A stretch of DNA of 64,000 bases from Prostheceraeus crozeri (GCA_907163375.1 CAJQUW010005337.1:1-64000), one strand, 5' to 3'. Positions 45,312 through 57,720 are shown, numbered from the stretch's first letter. Notes: generated by a model from the sequence alone, not told the origin. Translations and numbers: made by a program.

Positions 45312-48300
45312 ATTGCGCTACCAGAAAAAACAAATCTATATACAAATACATCAGTGCGCCTATGATTGCGCTACCAGAAAAAACAAATCTTCATAAAAGT
45401 ACATCAGTGCGCCTATGATTGCGTCACCAGAAAAACAAATCTATATACAAATACATCAGTGCGCCTATGATTGCGCTACCAGAAAAACAAATCTATATAC
45501 AAATACATCAGTGCGCCTATGATTGCGCTACCAGAAAAAACAAATCTATATACAAATACATCAGTGCGCCTATGATTGCGCTACCAGAAAAAACAAATCT
45601 ATATACAAATACATCAGTGCGCCTATGATTGCGCTACCAGAAAAAACAAATCTTCATAAAAGTACATCAGTGCGCCTATGATTGCGCTACCAGAAAAAAC
45701 AAATCTATATACAAATACATCAGTGCGCCTATGATTGCGCTACCAGAAAAAACAAATCTTCATAAAAGTACATCAGTGCGCCTATGATTGCGTTACCAGA
45801 AAAACAAATCTATATACAAATACATCAGTGCGCCTATGATTGCGTTACCAGAAAAACCAATCTTCATACAAATACATCAGTGCGCTTATGGTTGCGCTAC
45901 CAGAAAAACAAATCTATATACAAATACATCAGTGCGCCTATGATTGCGCTACCAGAAAAACCAATCTTCATACAAATACATCAGTGCGCCTATGATTGCG
46001 TTACCAGAAAAACAAATCTATATACAAATACATCAGTGCGTCTATGGTTGCGCTACCAGAAAAACAAATCTATATACAAATACATCAGTGCGCGTATGGT
46101 TGCGTTACCAGAAAAACAAATCTATATACAAATACATCAGTGCGCCTCTGATTGCGCTACCAGAAAAACAAATCTATATACAAATACATCAGTGCGCCTA
46201 TGATTGCGCTACCAGAAAAAACAAATCTATATACAAATACATCAGTGCGCCTATGATTGCGCTACCAGAAAAAACAAATCTATATACAAATACATCAGTG
46301 CGCCTATGATTGCGCTACCAGAAAAACAAATCTATATACAAATACATCAGTGCGCCTATGATTGCGTTACCAGAAAAACAAATCTATATACAAATACATC
46401 AGTGCGCCTATGATTGCGCTACCAGAAAAACAAATCTATATACAAATACATCAGTGCGCCTATGATTGCGCTACCAGAAAAACAAATCTTTATAAAAGTA
46501 CATCAGTGCGCCTATGATTGCGCTACCAGAAAAACAAATCTATATACAAATACATCAGTGCGCCTATGATTGCGCTACCAGAAAAACAAATCTATATACA
46601 AATACATCAGTGCGCCTATGATTGCGTCACCAGAAAAACAAATCTATATACAAATACATCAGTGCGCCTATGATTGCGCTACCAGAAAAAACAAATCTAT
46701 ATACAAATACATCAGTGCGCCTATGATTGCGTTACCAGAAAAACAAATCTATATACAAATACATCAGTGCGCCTATGATTGCGCTACCAGAAAAACAAAT
46801 CTATATACAAATACATCAGTGCGCCTATGATTGCGCTACCAGAAAAACAAATCTATATACAAATACATCAGTGCGCCTATGATTGCGCTACCAGAAAAAC
46901 AAATCTATATACAAATACATCAGTGCGCCTATGATTGCGTTACCAGAAAAACAAATCTATATACAAATACATCAGTGCGCCTATGATTGCGTTACCAGAA
47001 AAACAAATCTATATACAAATACATCAGTGCGCCTATGATTGCGCTACCAGAAAAAACAAATCTATATACAAATACATCAGTGCGCCTATGATTGCGCTAC
47101 CAGAAAAACAAATCTATATACAAATACATCAGTGCGCCTATGATTGCGCTACCAGAAAAAACAAATCTATATACAAATACATCAGTGCGCCTATGATTGC
47201 GTTACCAGAAAAACAAATCTATATACAAATACATCAGTGCGCCTATGATTGCGCTACCAGAAAAACAAATCTATATACAAATACATCAGTGCGCCTATGG
47301 TTGCGTTACCAGAAAAACAAATCTATATACAAATACATCAGTGCGCCTATGATTGCGCTACCAGAAAAACAAATCTATATACAAATACATCAGTGCGCCT
47401 ATGATTGCGTTACCAGAAAAACAAATCTATATACAAATACATCAGTGCGCCTATGATTGCGCTACCAGAAAAACAAATCTATATACAAATACATCAGTGC
47501 GCCTCTGATTGCGCTACCAGTAAAAACAAATCTATATACAAATACATCAGTGCGCCTATGATTGCGTTACCAGAAAAACAAATCTATATACAAATACATC
47601 AGTGCGCCTATGATTGCGTTACCAGAAAAACAAATCTATATACAAATACATCAGTGCGCCTACGATTGCGCTACCTGAAAAAACAAATCTATATACAAAT
47701 ACATCAGTGCGCCTATGATTGCGTTACCAGAAAAACAAATCTATATACAAATACATCAGTGCGCCTATGATTGCGCTACCAGAAAAACAAATCTATATAC
47801 AAATACATCAGTGCGCCTATGATTGCGCTACCAGAAAAACAAATCTATATACAAATACATCAGTGCGCCTATGATTGCGCTACCAGAAAAACAAATCTAT
47901 ATACAAATACATCAGTGCGCCTATGATTGCGCTACCAGAAAAACAAATCTATATACAAATACATCAGTGCGCCTATGATTGCGTTACCAGAAAAACAAAT
48001 CTATATACAAATACATCAGTGCGCCTATGATTGCGCTACCTGAAAAAACAAATCTATATACAAATACATCAGTGCGCCTATGATTGCGTTACCAGAAAAA
48101 CAAATCTATATACAAATACATCAGTGCGCCTATGATTGCGCTACCAGAAAAACAAATCTATATACAAATACATCAGTGCGCCTATGATTGCGCTACCAGA
48201 AAAACAAATCTATATACAAATACATCAGTGCGCCTATGGTTGGGTTATGAATCAACAAATCTATAAAGAATAAAACGGTACGCCTATGATTGCGTTACCA

Positions 48301-51300
48301 GAAAAACAAATCTATATACAAATACATCAGTGCGCCTATGATTGCGCTACCAGAAAAACAAATCTATATACAAATACATCAGTGCGCCTATGGTTGGGTT
48401 ATGAATCAATACATCTATAAAGAATAAAACGGTTCGCCTATGATTGCGCTACCAGAAAAACAAATCTATATACAAATACATCAGTGCGCCTATGGTTGGG
48501 TTATGAATCAATACATCTATAAAGAATAAAACGGTACGCCTATGATTGCGCTACCAGAAAAACAAATCTATATACAAATACATCAGTGCGCCTATGATTG
48601 CGTTACCAGAAAAACAAATCTATATACAAATACATCAGTGCGCCTATGATTGCGCTACCAGAAAAACAAATCTATATACAAATACATCAGTGCGCCTATG
48701 GTTGGGTTATGAATCAATAAATCAATAAAGAATAAAACGGTTCGCCTATGATTGCGCTACCAGAAAAACAAATCTATATACAAATACATCAGTGCGCCTA
48801 TGATTGCGTTACCAGAAAAACAAATCTATATACAAATACATCAGTGCGCCTATAATTGCGCTACCAGAAAAACAAATCTATATAAAAGTACATCAGTGCG
48901 CCTATGGTTGGGTTATGAATCAACAAATCTATAAAGAATAAAACGGTGCGCCTATGATTGCGTTACCAGAAAAACAAATCTATATACAAATACATCAGTG
49001 CGCCTATGATTGCGCTACCAGAAAAACAAATCTATATACAAATACATCAGTGCGCCTATGGTTGGGTTATGAATCAACAAATCTATAAAGAATAAAACGG
49101 TACGCCTATGATTGCGCTACCAGAAAAACAAATCTATATACAAATACATCAGTGCGCCTATGATTGCGCTACCAGAAAAACAAATCTATATACAAATACA
49201 TCAGTGCGCCTATGATTGCGCTACCAGAAAAACAAATCTATATACAAATACATCAGTGCGCCTATGGTTGGGTTATGAATCAACAAATCTATAAAGAATA
49301 AAACGGTACGCCTATGATTGCGCTACCAGAAAAACAAATCTATATACAAATACATCAGTGCGCCTATGGTTGGGTTATGAATCAACAAATCTATAAAGAA
49401 TAAAACGGTACGCCTATGATTGCGTTACCAGAAAAACAAATCTATATACAAATACATCAGTGCGCCTATGATTGCGCTACCTGAAAAAACAAATCTATAT
49501 ACAAATACATCAGTGCGCCTATGATTGCGCTACCAGAAAAACAAATCTATATACAAATACATCAGTGCGCCTATGATTGCGCTACCAGAAAAACAAATCT
49601 ATATACAAATACATCAGTGCGCCTATGGTTGGGTTATGAATCAACAAATCTATAAAGAATAAAACGGTACGCCTATGATTGCGCTACCAGAAAAACAAAT
49701 CTATATACAAATACATCAGTGCGCCTATGATTGCGCTACCAGAAAAAACAAATCTATATACAAATACATCAGTGCGCCTATGATTGCGCTACCAGAAAAA
49801 CAAATCTTTATAAAAGTACATCAGTGCGCCTATGATTGGGTTATGAATCAACAAATCTATAAAGAATAAAACGGTACGCCTATGATTGTGCTACCAGAAA
49901 AACAAATCTATATAGAAATACATCAGTGCGCCTATGATTGCGCTACCAGAAAAACAAATCTATATACAAATACATCAGTGCGCCTATGGTTTGGTTATGA
50001 ATCAACAAATCTATGAAGAATACAACGTTGCATCTGTGATTGCGCTACCAGAAAACAAATCTATATACAAATACATCAGTGCGCCTATGATTGCGCTACC
50101 AGAAAAAACAAATCTATATACAAATACATCAGTGCGCCTATGATTGCGCTACCTGAAAAAACAAATCTATATACAAATACATCAGTGCGCCTATGGTTGG
50201 GTTATGAATCAACAAATCTATAAAGAATAAAACGGTACGCCTATGATTGCGCTACCAGAAAAACAAATCTATATACAAATACATCAGTGCGCCTATGATT
50301 GCGCTACCAGAAAAACAAATCTATATACAAATACATCAGTGCGCCTATGGTTGGGTTATGAATCAACAAATCTATAAAGAATAAAACGGTACGCCTATGA
50401 TTGCGCTACCAGAAAAACAAATCTATATACAAATACATCAGTGCGCCTATGATTGCGTTACCAGAAAAAAAAATCTATATACAAATACATCAGTGCGCCT
50501 ATGATTGCGCTACCAGAAAAACAAATCTATATACAAATACATCAGTGCGCCTATGATTGCGCTACCAGAAAAACAAATCTATATACAAATACATCAGTGC
50601 GCCTATGGTTGGGTTATGAATCAACAAATCTATAAAGAATACAACGTTGCATCTGTGATTGCGCTACCAGAAAAAACAAATCTATATACAAATACATCAG
50701 TGCGCCTATGATTGCGCTACCAGAAAAAACAAATCTTCATAAAAGTACATCAGTGCGCCTGTGATTGGGTTATGAATCAACAAATCTATAAAGAATACAA
50801 CGTTGCATCTGTGATTGCGCTACCAGAAAAACAAATCTATATACAAATACATCAGTGCGCCTATGATTGCGTCACCAGAAAAACAAATCTATATACAAAT
50901 ACATCAGTGCGCCTATGATTGCGCTACCAGAAAAACAAATCTATATACAAATACATCAGTGCGCCTATGATTGCGCTACCAGAAAAAACAAATCTATATA
51001 CAAATACATCAGTGCGCCTGTGATTGGGTTATGAATCAACAAATCTATAAAGAATACAACGTTGCATCTGTGATTGCGCTACCAGAAAAACAAATCTATA
51101 TACAAATACATCAGTGCGCCTATGATTGCGCTACCAGAAAAAACAAATCTATATACAAGTACATCAGTGCGCCTATGGTTTGGTTATGAATCAACAAATC
51201 TATGAAGAATACAACGTTGCATCTGTGATTGCGCTACCAGAAAAACAAATCTATATACAAATACATCAGTGCGCCTATGATTGCGTCACCAGAAAAACAA

Positions 51301-51820
51301 ATCTATATACAAATACATCAGTGCGCCTATGATTGCGCTACCAGAAAAAACAAATCTTCATAAAAGTACATCAGTGCGCCTGTGATTGGGTTATGAATCA
51401 ACAAATCTATAAAGAATACAACGTTGCATCTGTGATTGCGTTACCAGAAAAACAAATCTATATACAAATACATCAGTGCGCCTATGATTGCGCTACCAGA
51501 AAAAACAAATCTTCATAAAAGTACATCAGTGCGCCTGTGATTGGGTTATGAATCAACAAATCTATAAAGAATACAACGTTGCATCTGTGATTGCGTTACC
51601 AGAAAAACAAATCAATATACAAATACATCAGTGCGCCTATGATTGCGTCACCAGAAAAACAAATCTATATACAAATACATCAGTGCACCTATGATTGCGC
51701 TACCAGAAAAAACAAATCTTCATAAAAGTACATCAGTGCGCCTATGGTTGGGTTATGAATCAACAAATCTATAAAGAATACAACGTTGCATCTGTGATTG
51801 CGTTACCAGAAAACAAGTGT
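45312..51820 (+). repeat. 52-bp satellite array, about 125 units, with variant classes
   Basis: The base unit is ATTGCGCTACCAGAAAAACA, AATCTATATACAAATACATC, AGTGCGCCTATG (52 bp; 53 with an extra A). Up to about 48230 the array is mostly base units, with a CTTCATAAAAGTACATCAG variant at the left edge. From 48236 a second class appears every two to four units (GTTGGGTTATGAATCAACAA, then AAAGAATAAAACGGTACGCC). From about 50020 this class ends ACAACGTTGCATCTGTG instead. The same GTTGCATCTGTG also borders the very first unit. Open frames of up to 173 residues arise because no plus frame has a stop in the base unit. I take them as non-coding. Confidence 0.97.
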
Positions 51821-51994
51821 ATATAATAATACGTCACTGATAGACAAATTATCACTATAAATAAAAACAAGTCAAGTATAAACAATCTAGCTCACTGAAA
51901 TCTGTCCATAAAAACAATCCGATAAAAAATTCTTCTTTGGCAAAAACAATTCTTTAAATAGTCTAAAAAATTACGTTCATGATTCTTCATCATC

Positions 51995-52325
51995 ACTAGC
52001 ACTATCGTGCTCATATGATTGGAAGTATCGCTGGGATGAGCTTGATTTCCCTGTTGTTCTGTTGACATTTCCAGACAGTGCAATACCTTATAACATGGGA
52101 ATTAATGTATTTGCCGGCCAGGTTTTACGTTATTGTCGCATCTGCTCGCATCTTGAAGATCTAATTAAACGAATTAATATGACACTTTTAGTGATGAGCA
52201 GCAGAGGATATTGTAAGTCTAAAATGAAGGCATGTACTGAGAAAATCTTAACCGGTCATAACAATTTTCTAGTCAAGTTTGGATATTTCTCAGCCAGGCA
52301 GCTGACATCGCAGTGCGCATTTTAA
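51995..52325 (+). pseudogene. Penelope-like element, C-terminal segment
   Basis: It reads SYDWKYRWDELDFPVVLLTF, then PDSAIPYNMGINVFAGQVLR, YCRICSHLEDLIKR and HNNFLVKFGYFSARQL before a stop. The pattern FP.S.IP..M...VF.GQ.LR..RIC is the thumb/C-terminal end of the Penelope-type RTs that pair with the N-terminal GIY-YIG domain. It stands just past the right edge of the satellite. The catalytic RT blocks are not present between. Confidence 0.55.
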
Positions 52326-52429
52326 ACAATAAATTGACACTGTTTGTTTGTTTTCTTAGCATTTTTTTTTACTATCAGTATTACATATTATTACACATGT
52401 CATTACTGTATTGATTTTAGAATGTGGTT

Positions 52430-53030
52430 AGCGTTCAGGTAGAGGGGCCGAAACGCGACCAGGCGGGTACCTGCTGACGACTGGCTGTTATTCTATTTGT
52501 TTTAACGTTGTTTTTAATCGCTAACTGCCCTAGTCTGATGAATGGACTGTGTCAGTTACTGGTCTCCATGGGGTTGACATGGTGATTACTAAGTGTCTAT
52601 TTATATATAAGTTCCTGATCAATCGAGCCTGAAACTTTGTCCAAGGAGATCACTTGTTAAGCGGCCTTGCACGATCTCGTACACTTAAGGGTGAAGTCCA
52701 GCCTGTATAGCGCTATGTTATGGACCCCCGGGAAGGTCCGCCGGCACGCAATCAGATCGGTCAAGTCTTTGTGCTTAAAGACCTTCATGCATTCATGCAT
52801 TTGTCGAGGATCACAAGTCAAAGGACCATTAGGGGTAAGGTCCAGCCCCGCTTTAGAAGCGCTGATTGGAAAATGGACTAGTGGGAAGGTCCTCCACACC
52901 GATCTCGTCAAGTTTGGCTCTAAAATGTAGTCCTAGGATAGTCAAAAGTTTGACGCGCCTCGAACGTTTAATGTCTGCCGGTGGGAACGCACCACCTGTC
53001 CTCTTAAGGGCAAACCTTAAGTCTTATTAA
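52430..53030 (+). repeat. Structured, internally duplicated non-coding segment
   Basis: Two diverged direct copies, about 95 bp each, start near 52690 and 52836. Each has AAG(G)TCCAGCC, an AGCGCT core, GGAAGGTCC and GATC(T)CGGTCAAGT-type text. Farther right, GGTGGGAACGCACCACC and CTTAAGGGCAAACCTTAAG can form hairpins (52980-53020). It lies just past the Penelope-like coding end, so it may be that element's 3' region. No protein is evident. Confidence 0.5.
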
Positions 53031-53039
53031 ATATAAGTT

Positions 53040-53980
53040 TATTAAAATTATGAAACATGTAGACGTCGTTATGGGAATGTCCCAGCTTGAAATGAAATAC
53101 AATATGTGTTCACGAATTAGTGTTACTTTTCTTCGACACATTTTCGCATGCAAGATTGTGAGTTCTCTTTATCCGAAATTTCTATTTACGATATGCTACA
53201 ACGTAGAGTAGGATTTAGAGCTTAGCAAACGCGTATTGATTTTCGTACATGGTAATTACTAAAGGTCACTGATTTTCCAATAAGTTTCAAATGACATTCA
53301 AGTCGCAGTTCTATGATTGTTGCCTCCAGATAGATAGTTACAATTGCACTGGAGACCTTGCACGAGTTGAGCAAATAACTGAGCTTTTCTCGAACATGCG
53401 CACACCCAGGTTGCATCACACATTATGGACTGTAATTCCCTCACCAGAAGTTTTTGACCCTGATGTCATCAGCTAAAATGAACTACTTTTTCAATAGTTC
53501 CACGAAGCGGTATCATGGAAACAGCTTCACACTAGGATGAAGCTTTGAAGTCATTACTCTCCGACGAGAGGCCTAGACGGCACGGATATTGTCATACTTC
53601 ACCGCAGTGTTGTGACGCATGTAGTCCGTGTGCCTATCCTGTCGACTTCTAAGAAACACTTCCGAGCCTCAGCTAAAAGATCGCTAGGTCAAGAACGTAT
53701 CCCCGTTGTGATGAGGATCACATGAAGTGCATGTAAGTACATGAAGATCATGCTGGTGAGCCGAGCTGCCATCATTTCTGTATTATATATTTTTGCACTA
53801 TATTCAAAAAGACGAACAAGATCTTACAGTTGTGCCAGCACTAACGGACACAAAAAATTAGAGCAAATTTTGGCGCTCGCAAAATATTCAACGTGTTTTC
53901 CAACATAGGAATAGAATATTATAAAATGAAAGAAATGACATTTAGACTTAATGGCTTAAATTCTCTGAAGCAGTAATAGA
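53040..53980. other. No gene seen
   Basis: Short frames only; no element ends or repeats recognised. Confidence 0.5.
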
Positions 53981-53986
53981 ACTTAC

Positions 53987-54334
53987 CATTGTTCTTGTTG
54001 GCATTTGAAACAACTACACAGTTCTTCTCATTTGGTATAACTGGAAAGAGGTCATCATCATCAGACAAGCGAACATCCCTTGCATTCTCCACTTTACGGC
54101 CATGATTACATCCATCAACGTCAGAAAAGCCGTTTCCAACCCAGAAGACTTTGGTTTCTCCGACAACTGCAATCTGCCTTTTAAGTATAATTTCCTCTGG
54201 ATTTTTATCCATCTTTGTCGATATGAGTTTTCTCAACTCTCCAACTGTTGGATGTTCCGATAATTTTCCAGTGATGTTAAAATTGTCTCCATTATTATAA
54301 TCTCTACACAGGTTCCCAATACCAATAGTTGTTG
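53987..54334 (-). CDS. Repeated-domain exon, copy C (unknown domain)
   Basis: A 348-bp minus-strand exon, acceptor ATTATTTGCAG before 54334 and donor GTAAGT at 53981-53986, phase 1 at both ends, the same length as copy B. It encodes NLCRDYNNGDNFNITGKLSE, HPTVGELRKLISTKMDKNPE, IILKRQ, KVFWVGNGFSDVDGCNHGRK, DDDDLFPVIPNEKNCVVV and SNANKNNG. It is about as similar to copy B as copy B is to A. The splice signals are conserved but intron sequence is not, so the duplication is old and reading frame has been kept. On the minus strand this would be the first of the three copies. No other exon of the gene is recognised upstream of it. Confidence 0.75.
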
Positions 54335-54494
54335 CTGCAAATAATATAACTCAGTCATCTTCAAAGCTATCTCACCCTCAAAACTCCTGTGTGCCTGTAC
54401 CGCACTTGTGACATGCATCTTAAGTACCGGCAATTTGTATACTGGCAGGTTGCCTGGCTCCAGGAGAATATCTGGGTGACTACATGGAAGGCAT

Positions 54495-54540
54495 CTACAC
54501 TGTAAATTGTGAATACGAATATTACATACAAACATAAGTA
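54495..54540 (+). repeat. Solo end of the CACTG-TIR transposon family
   Basis: TACACTGTAAATTGTGAATA then CGAATATTACATACAAACATA closely follows the inverted right end of the element at 19003-21144. No partner end is seen nearby, so this is a relic or a truncated copy. Confidence 0.6.
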
Positions 54541-54659
54541 GTGAAAAAGTGCGCGGTTATAGGACAATAGGGGGTAGCTCTGTAAAATTTGCCTATGTTG
54601 CACTGGACAAGCATGGTTCGGAACGGCTCGTTTTGCTTCGAAAATAACTTACAAAAATT

Positions 54660-54925
54660 TCCGAGTCGAGGGGAGGGGTTATTTTTTCAGAAAAATGTTT
54701 TCCAAATGTTTGCCAGTGATTTCAAAATTTTCCACCTTGTGTGGTAAAATTACTTTTCGCCTGTTCGTGAAAAAAATTTCGCCTGTCCGGAAACCGCGGA
54801 CGATGCTCATCGGACGACACTATCATCGGACTCACATGTTTTCCAAGTGTTTCCCAGAGTTTCATGTGACCGATAATCCCGCACGATTCTCATTGGAAGA
54901 TGCGCTTTTCCTTTTCTGAAGGGAA
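54660..54925 (+). repeat. Left terminal inverted repeat of Polinton-like fossil
   Basis: It mirrors the right arm at 63618-63805 and contains an extra internal duplication of the TGTTTTCCAA(A/G)TGTTT segment, so it is longer than its partner. Divergence between arms is substantial. Confidence 0.8.
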
Positions 54926-54939
54926 TAGAAGAAGCGTTA

Positions 54940-56050
54940 TATCTTCTTTTGTTTCATTCTTATACCAGCTCCTCTGTCTGTTTTTCCAGTTAACTTATTT
55001 AGTTTAAAGTCAGAATTACGAGTATGGGGGGTGAAAAATTCTTTTTCATTAAATATATGAAATTCTTCATTTTTGATTGGAAAGAAGCTAGAATTTTTTC
55101 TGAATAAACGTTTTTTCACGCAATTTCAGATGGGAAATTACTTTCAATGAAATACGTTTTTGTGTCATCTCGTCTGCAATTGAACATTCGTTTTCAATGC
55201 TGTTGACAAGTTATTAATTATTCTAATTTCCCGATCATCTTTTCACTCTCGTTGCGGGCATGAATTTGTCTCTGTAATTGCTTAACTTCTTTGAAGGTCA
55301 CGCTGGGCCAGGGAAGCAGCAAAATGCCTGTGTGACATCGCGGTCAACGGATATCAGTGGTCTTATGTCTATGTGCAAATATGTCTGTGTGTCAGTAGTT
55401 ATGTCTGTGTGATAATAGTCACTTCTATGAATGCCGGCTCTATTTCTCCGTCTATCAGCGAGCACCGGGTTACTTGCTGCCCAATTTGAACTCTACATTC
55501 GGATGCCATGCGGGAAATTGTGATTTAAGGTAACGTGAATCCAACTGTCAACGGTCTTCCACCACATCTACTTTTTCTTTTGCCGCCTTGGCGCCCGTTT
55601 GACCCCAATGAAGCAGCAGTAATTGAAACAGTGCAGTATTCAACAGCTTTTTAATAATACGCCGTTTTCCTCGAGGAGGGACAGCTCCTCAGTTGCTACG
55701 CTAGGGACTTGTGAAGAAAACCTATCCGCGGGACGGGGTCGGGTAAACCAGCCAGCCAGCCGTTTTCCTCGTGCTTTTCTTCACCCTCCACAAACGCCGT
55801 TGGACTCAGCTTTTTCGTTATCAATTGACAATGGTGTGGCTGTGGTTGATGGAAGCCAGCTACAGTGAGCATTGCTGATAGCAGCAGTGAACAAGAAACG
55901 ATTATACCTGATGATGATGACGAGTCATTGAGACCTAGTGGTAGTTGGGTGGTGATTCCGTTTACACCAGTGGGCGATTCATTTTGTTTCCTCTGCTGCT
56001 TCCGAGACTATTCTTCGCATCTCGGACTCCACAGAGAGTGTTGATATACC
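54940..56050. other. Inside Polinton-like fossil, no assigned gene
   Basis: A 81-residue plus frame at 55623-55868 rich in Ser and Pro is unassigned. Between 55300 and 55430 there are several TATGTCTGTGTG-like short repeats. Nothing else is recognised. Confidence 0.4.
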
Positions 56051-56051
56051 A

Positions 56052-57720
56052 GTGGGACTGGTGGAGAAGGAGGCATGGCAGGAACATCAAGTGGATTTGG
56101 ATGCTGAGGAAGAGGAGGAGGAGGTTAGGCCAGCTAAAATACAGCGTCTAGAGTCCGGAGAAGAGGGGGAGGATGGCTGTTTTGATCCCGCAGTGATAGA
56201 TTCTACTTCAAGGTGTGTGAAATACTGTATGTATACTGTGAAATACACTGTCGGTAGAAGTCGTCTCATTGAGCATGATCTCATGCATACAGATCCACAT
56301 GTAAATTCGCGGATGAATATGACGCCTCATTCCGTTTGATTAGATGCGCCTTACAGAGTCTTAGTAAAGGATCATGGCATTTACAATAGTTTGAGTTCAC
56401 CACCAACTGAACATTCACAGTGGCTCCACTCACAGCGTACGTTACTAGAAACGGTATTTTCTGTATTGGAATATAGGCACATAGTGAAGGCCAGATTGGT
56501 GCTTATGTGTAGGTACAGGCGAACGAATTTGGTTGGGGAGGATGAGGAGGAGACGCCAGTTGAAGATAGGTACCTTCCATTGTCTTTTTGGTCCATAGCG
56601 CCATCTAATTCAACTTCATTTCTATCATGGCATGAGGAGCATATTCGGTCAATTTTGCTCAAGCTAGAAACATTGAATGGACGCGGCAGCGCTCTGGATC
56701 TTGATGGGGTCGTCTATTTACTTATTCGCACACTGCGAACACATTTGGCAGTGGAGACGGGTAGAGCGTTTATGAAATTAAGGCCCGAGTTAGCGCATGT
56801 GAAATGCCTCATCAATGTTAGCTCTAACAGCTCCTGCTTCAAATATGCAGTACTGGCTGCCTTGCACCATAAAGGTGGATGGTGCTTTAAATTGGAAAAC
56901 GAGTTAGATTTTTCCACATTGGGTAACTGCTCGGCAGTGGAGGTGTGTGACATACCACACTTTGAACGACGTACTACGATCAAAGTGAATGTCCACTTAT
57001 TTGACCGGAAACTACAAGGACCTATTCACTGCTCACGGGAAACAGATATGGGGCGTGTTGCAAATGTATTGCGCTTTAACAACTCCAGCAAATGGTATTA
57101 CTGTGCAATAATGAATCTGCATGCTCTGTACGGTCATAATCATACGTATAGTGTGTGTGACAGATGTTGCCGCTCGTTTAGGGTCAAGGAGCATTTTGAC
57201 ATACATTACGCTTGGTGCTTGTGAGGAAAACCGCAGGTGGAGCTCATGCCGGAAAGACGGAACTATAAATATGAAGTAACCGGCTGTGAATCGCGGTCAC
57301 TACGCACTATTTATGCAGATATGTTTGACATTGCAGATATGCATATCATTGACATCACTCTCAAGGTGCATCATCCGGCCGCTGTGGCGTGCCGGCAAGT
57401 TTGGCATTCATTCTATAACAGTAGGAACAAGAATGAAGCTGTAGAATTATGGCAAGGCGGCAATTGTATGATAGACTTTTGCAGAGTTAAGATCAGTTGG
57501 CGAAGGAACACTATAGTGACCTCATAGAAATGACCCGGCAAAAGATACGGATGCGGCCAGAAGTTGAGATTTTATTAAGGACTAGCACGCACTGCGCCAA
57601 ATGCAACCGTCTCTTTGCATGAATAGCCGCGTCCCGCTGAGTTCCTCATCATTGTCACTTAACAGGCGCATACCGCCAAGCGCTTTGCCCAGACTGTAAT
57701 TTCATTTTTGGTTGCTCCAT
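56052..57720 (+). pseudogene. Protein-primed DNA polymerase B-like region (Polinton type), fossil
   Basis: The longest frame (56391-57224) resembles the N-terminal part of Polinton polymerases: NSSCFKYAVLAALHHKGGW, then a DFSTLGN segment, INVHLF-type strands and a closing CDRCCRSF...H...C zinc-finger-like motif. Next come PERRNYKYEV and IYADM, resembling the exonuclease-side YADxE block, and near 57590 a CAKC pair. An acidic frame at 56052-56339 precedes it. This enzyme would copy the element from a terminal protein. The palm motifs are not legible. Part of a broken element. Confidence 0.6.

Larger units (their letters stand above)
43919..52325 (+). mobile_element. Penelope-like element with N-terminal GIY-YIG (Naiad/Chlamys type), RT replaced by satellite
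   Basis: The 5' coding part (43919-45191) has an N-terminal GIY-YIG nuclease. The 3' coding part (about 51995-52325) reads like the C-terminal end of the same kind of protein. Between them, where the RT core should lie, is only the 52-bp satellite (45312-51820). Penelope-like elements with an N-terminal nuclease are known as the Naiad and Chlamys groups. Assignment of the two parts to one copy is inferred from order, orientation and lack of any other RT. Confidence 0.6.

Noticed and set aside
45419-51694. More than fifteen open frames of 60-173 residues
   Set aside because: All are frame-cycled translations of the 52-bp satellite; no splice or initiation context distinguishes them.
45312-51820. 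CRISPR-like array
   Set aside because: Units are contiguous with no unique spacers, and the genome is eukaryotic.
52440-52620. Hammerhead ribozyme, as Penelope-like elements often carry
   Set aside because: CTGACGA and CTGATGA cores and a CCGAAAC occur, but I could not fit stems II and III with a cleavage triplet in the right order.
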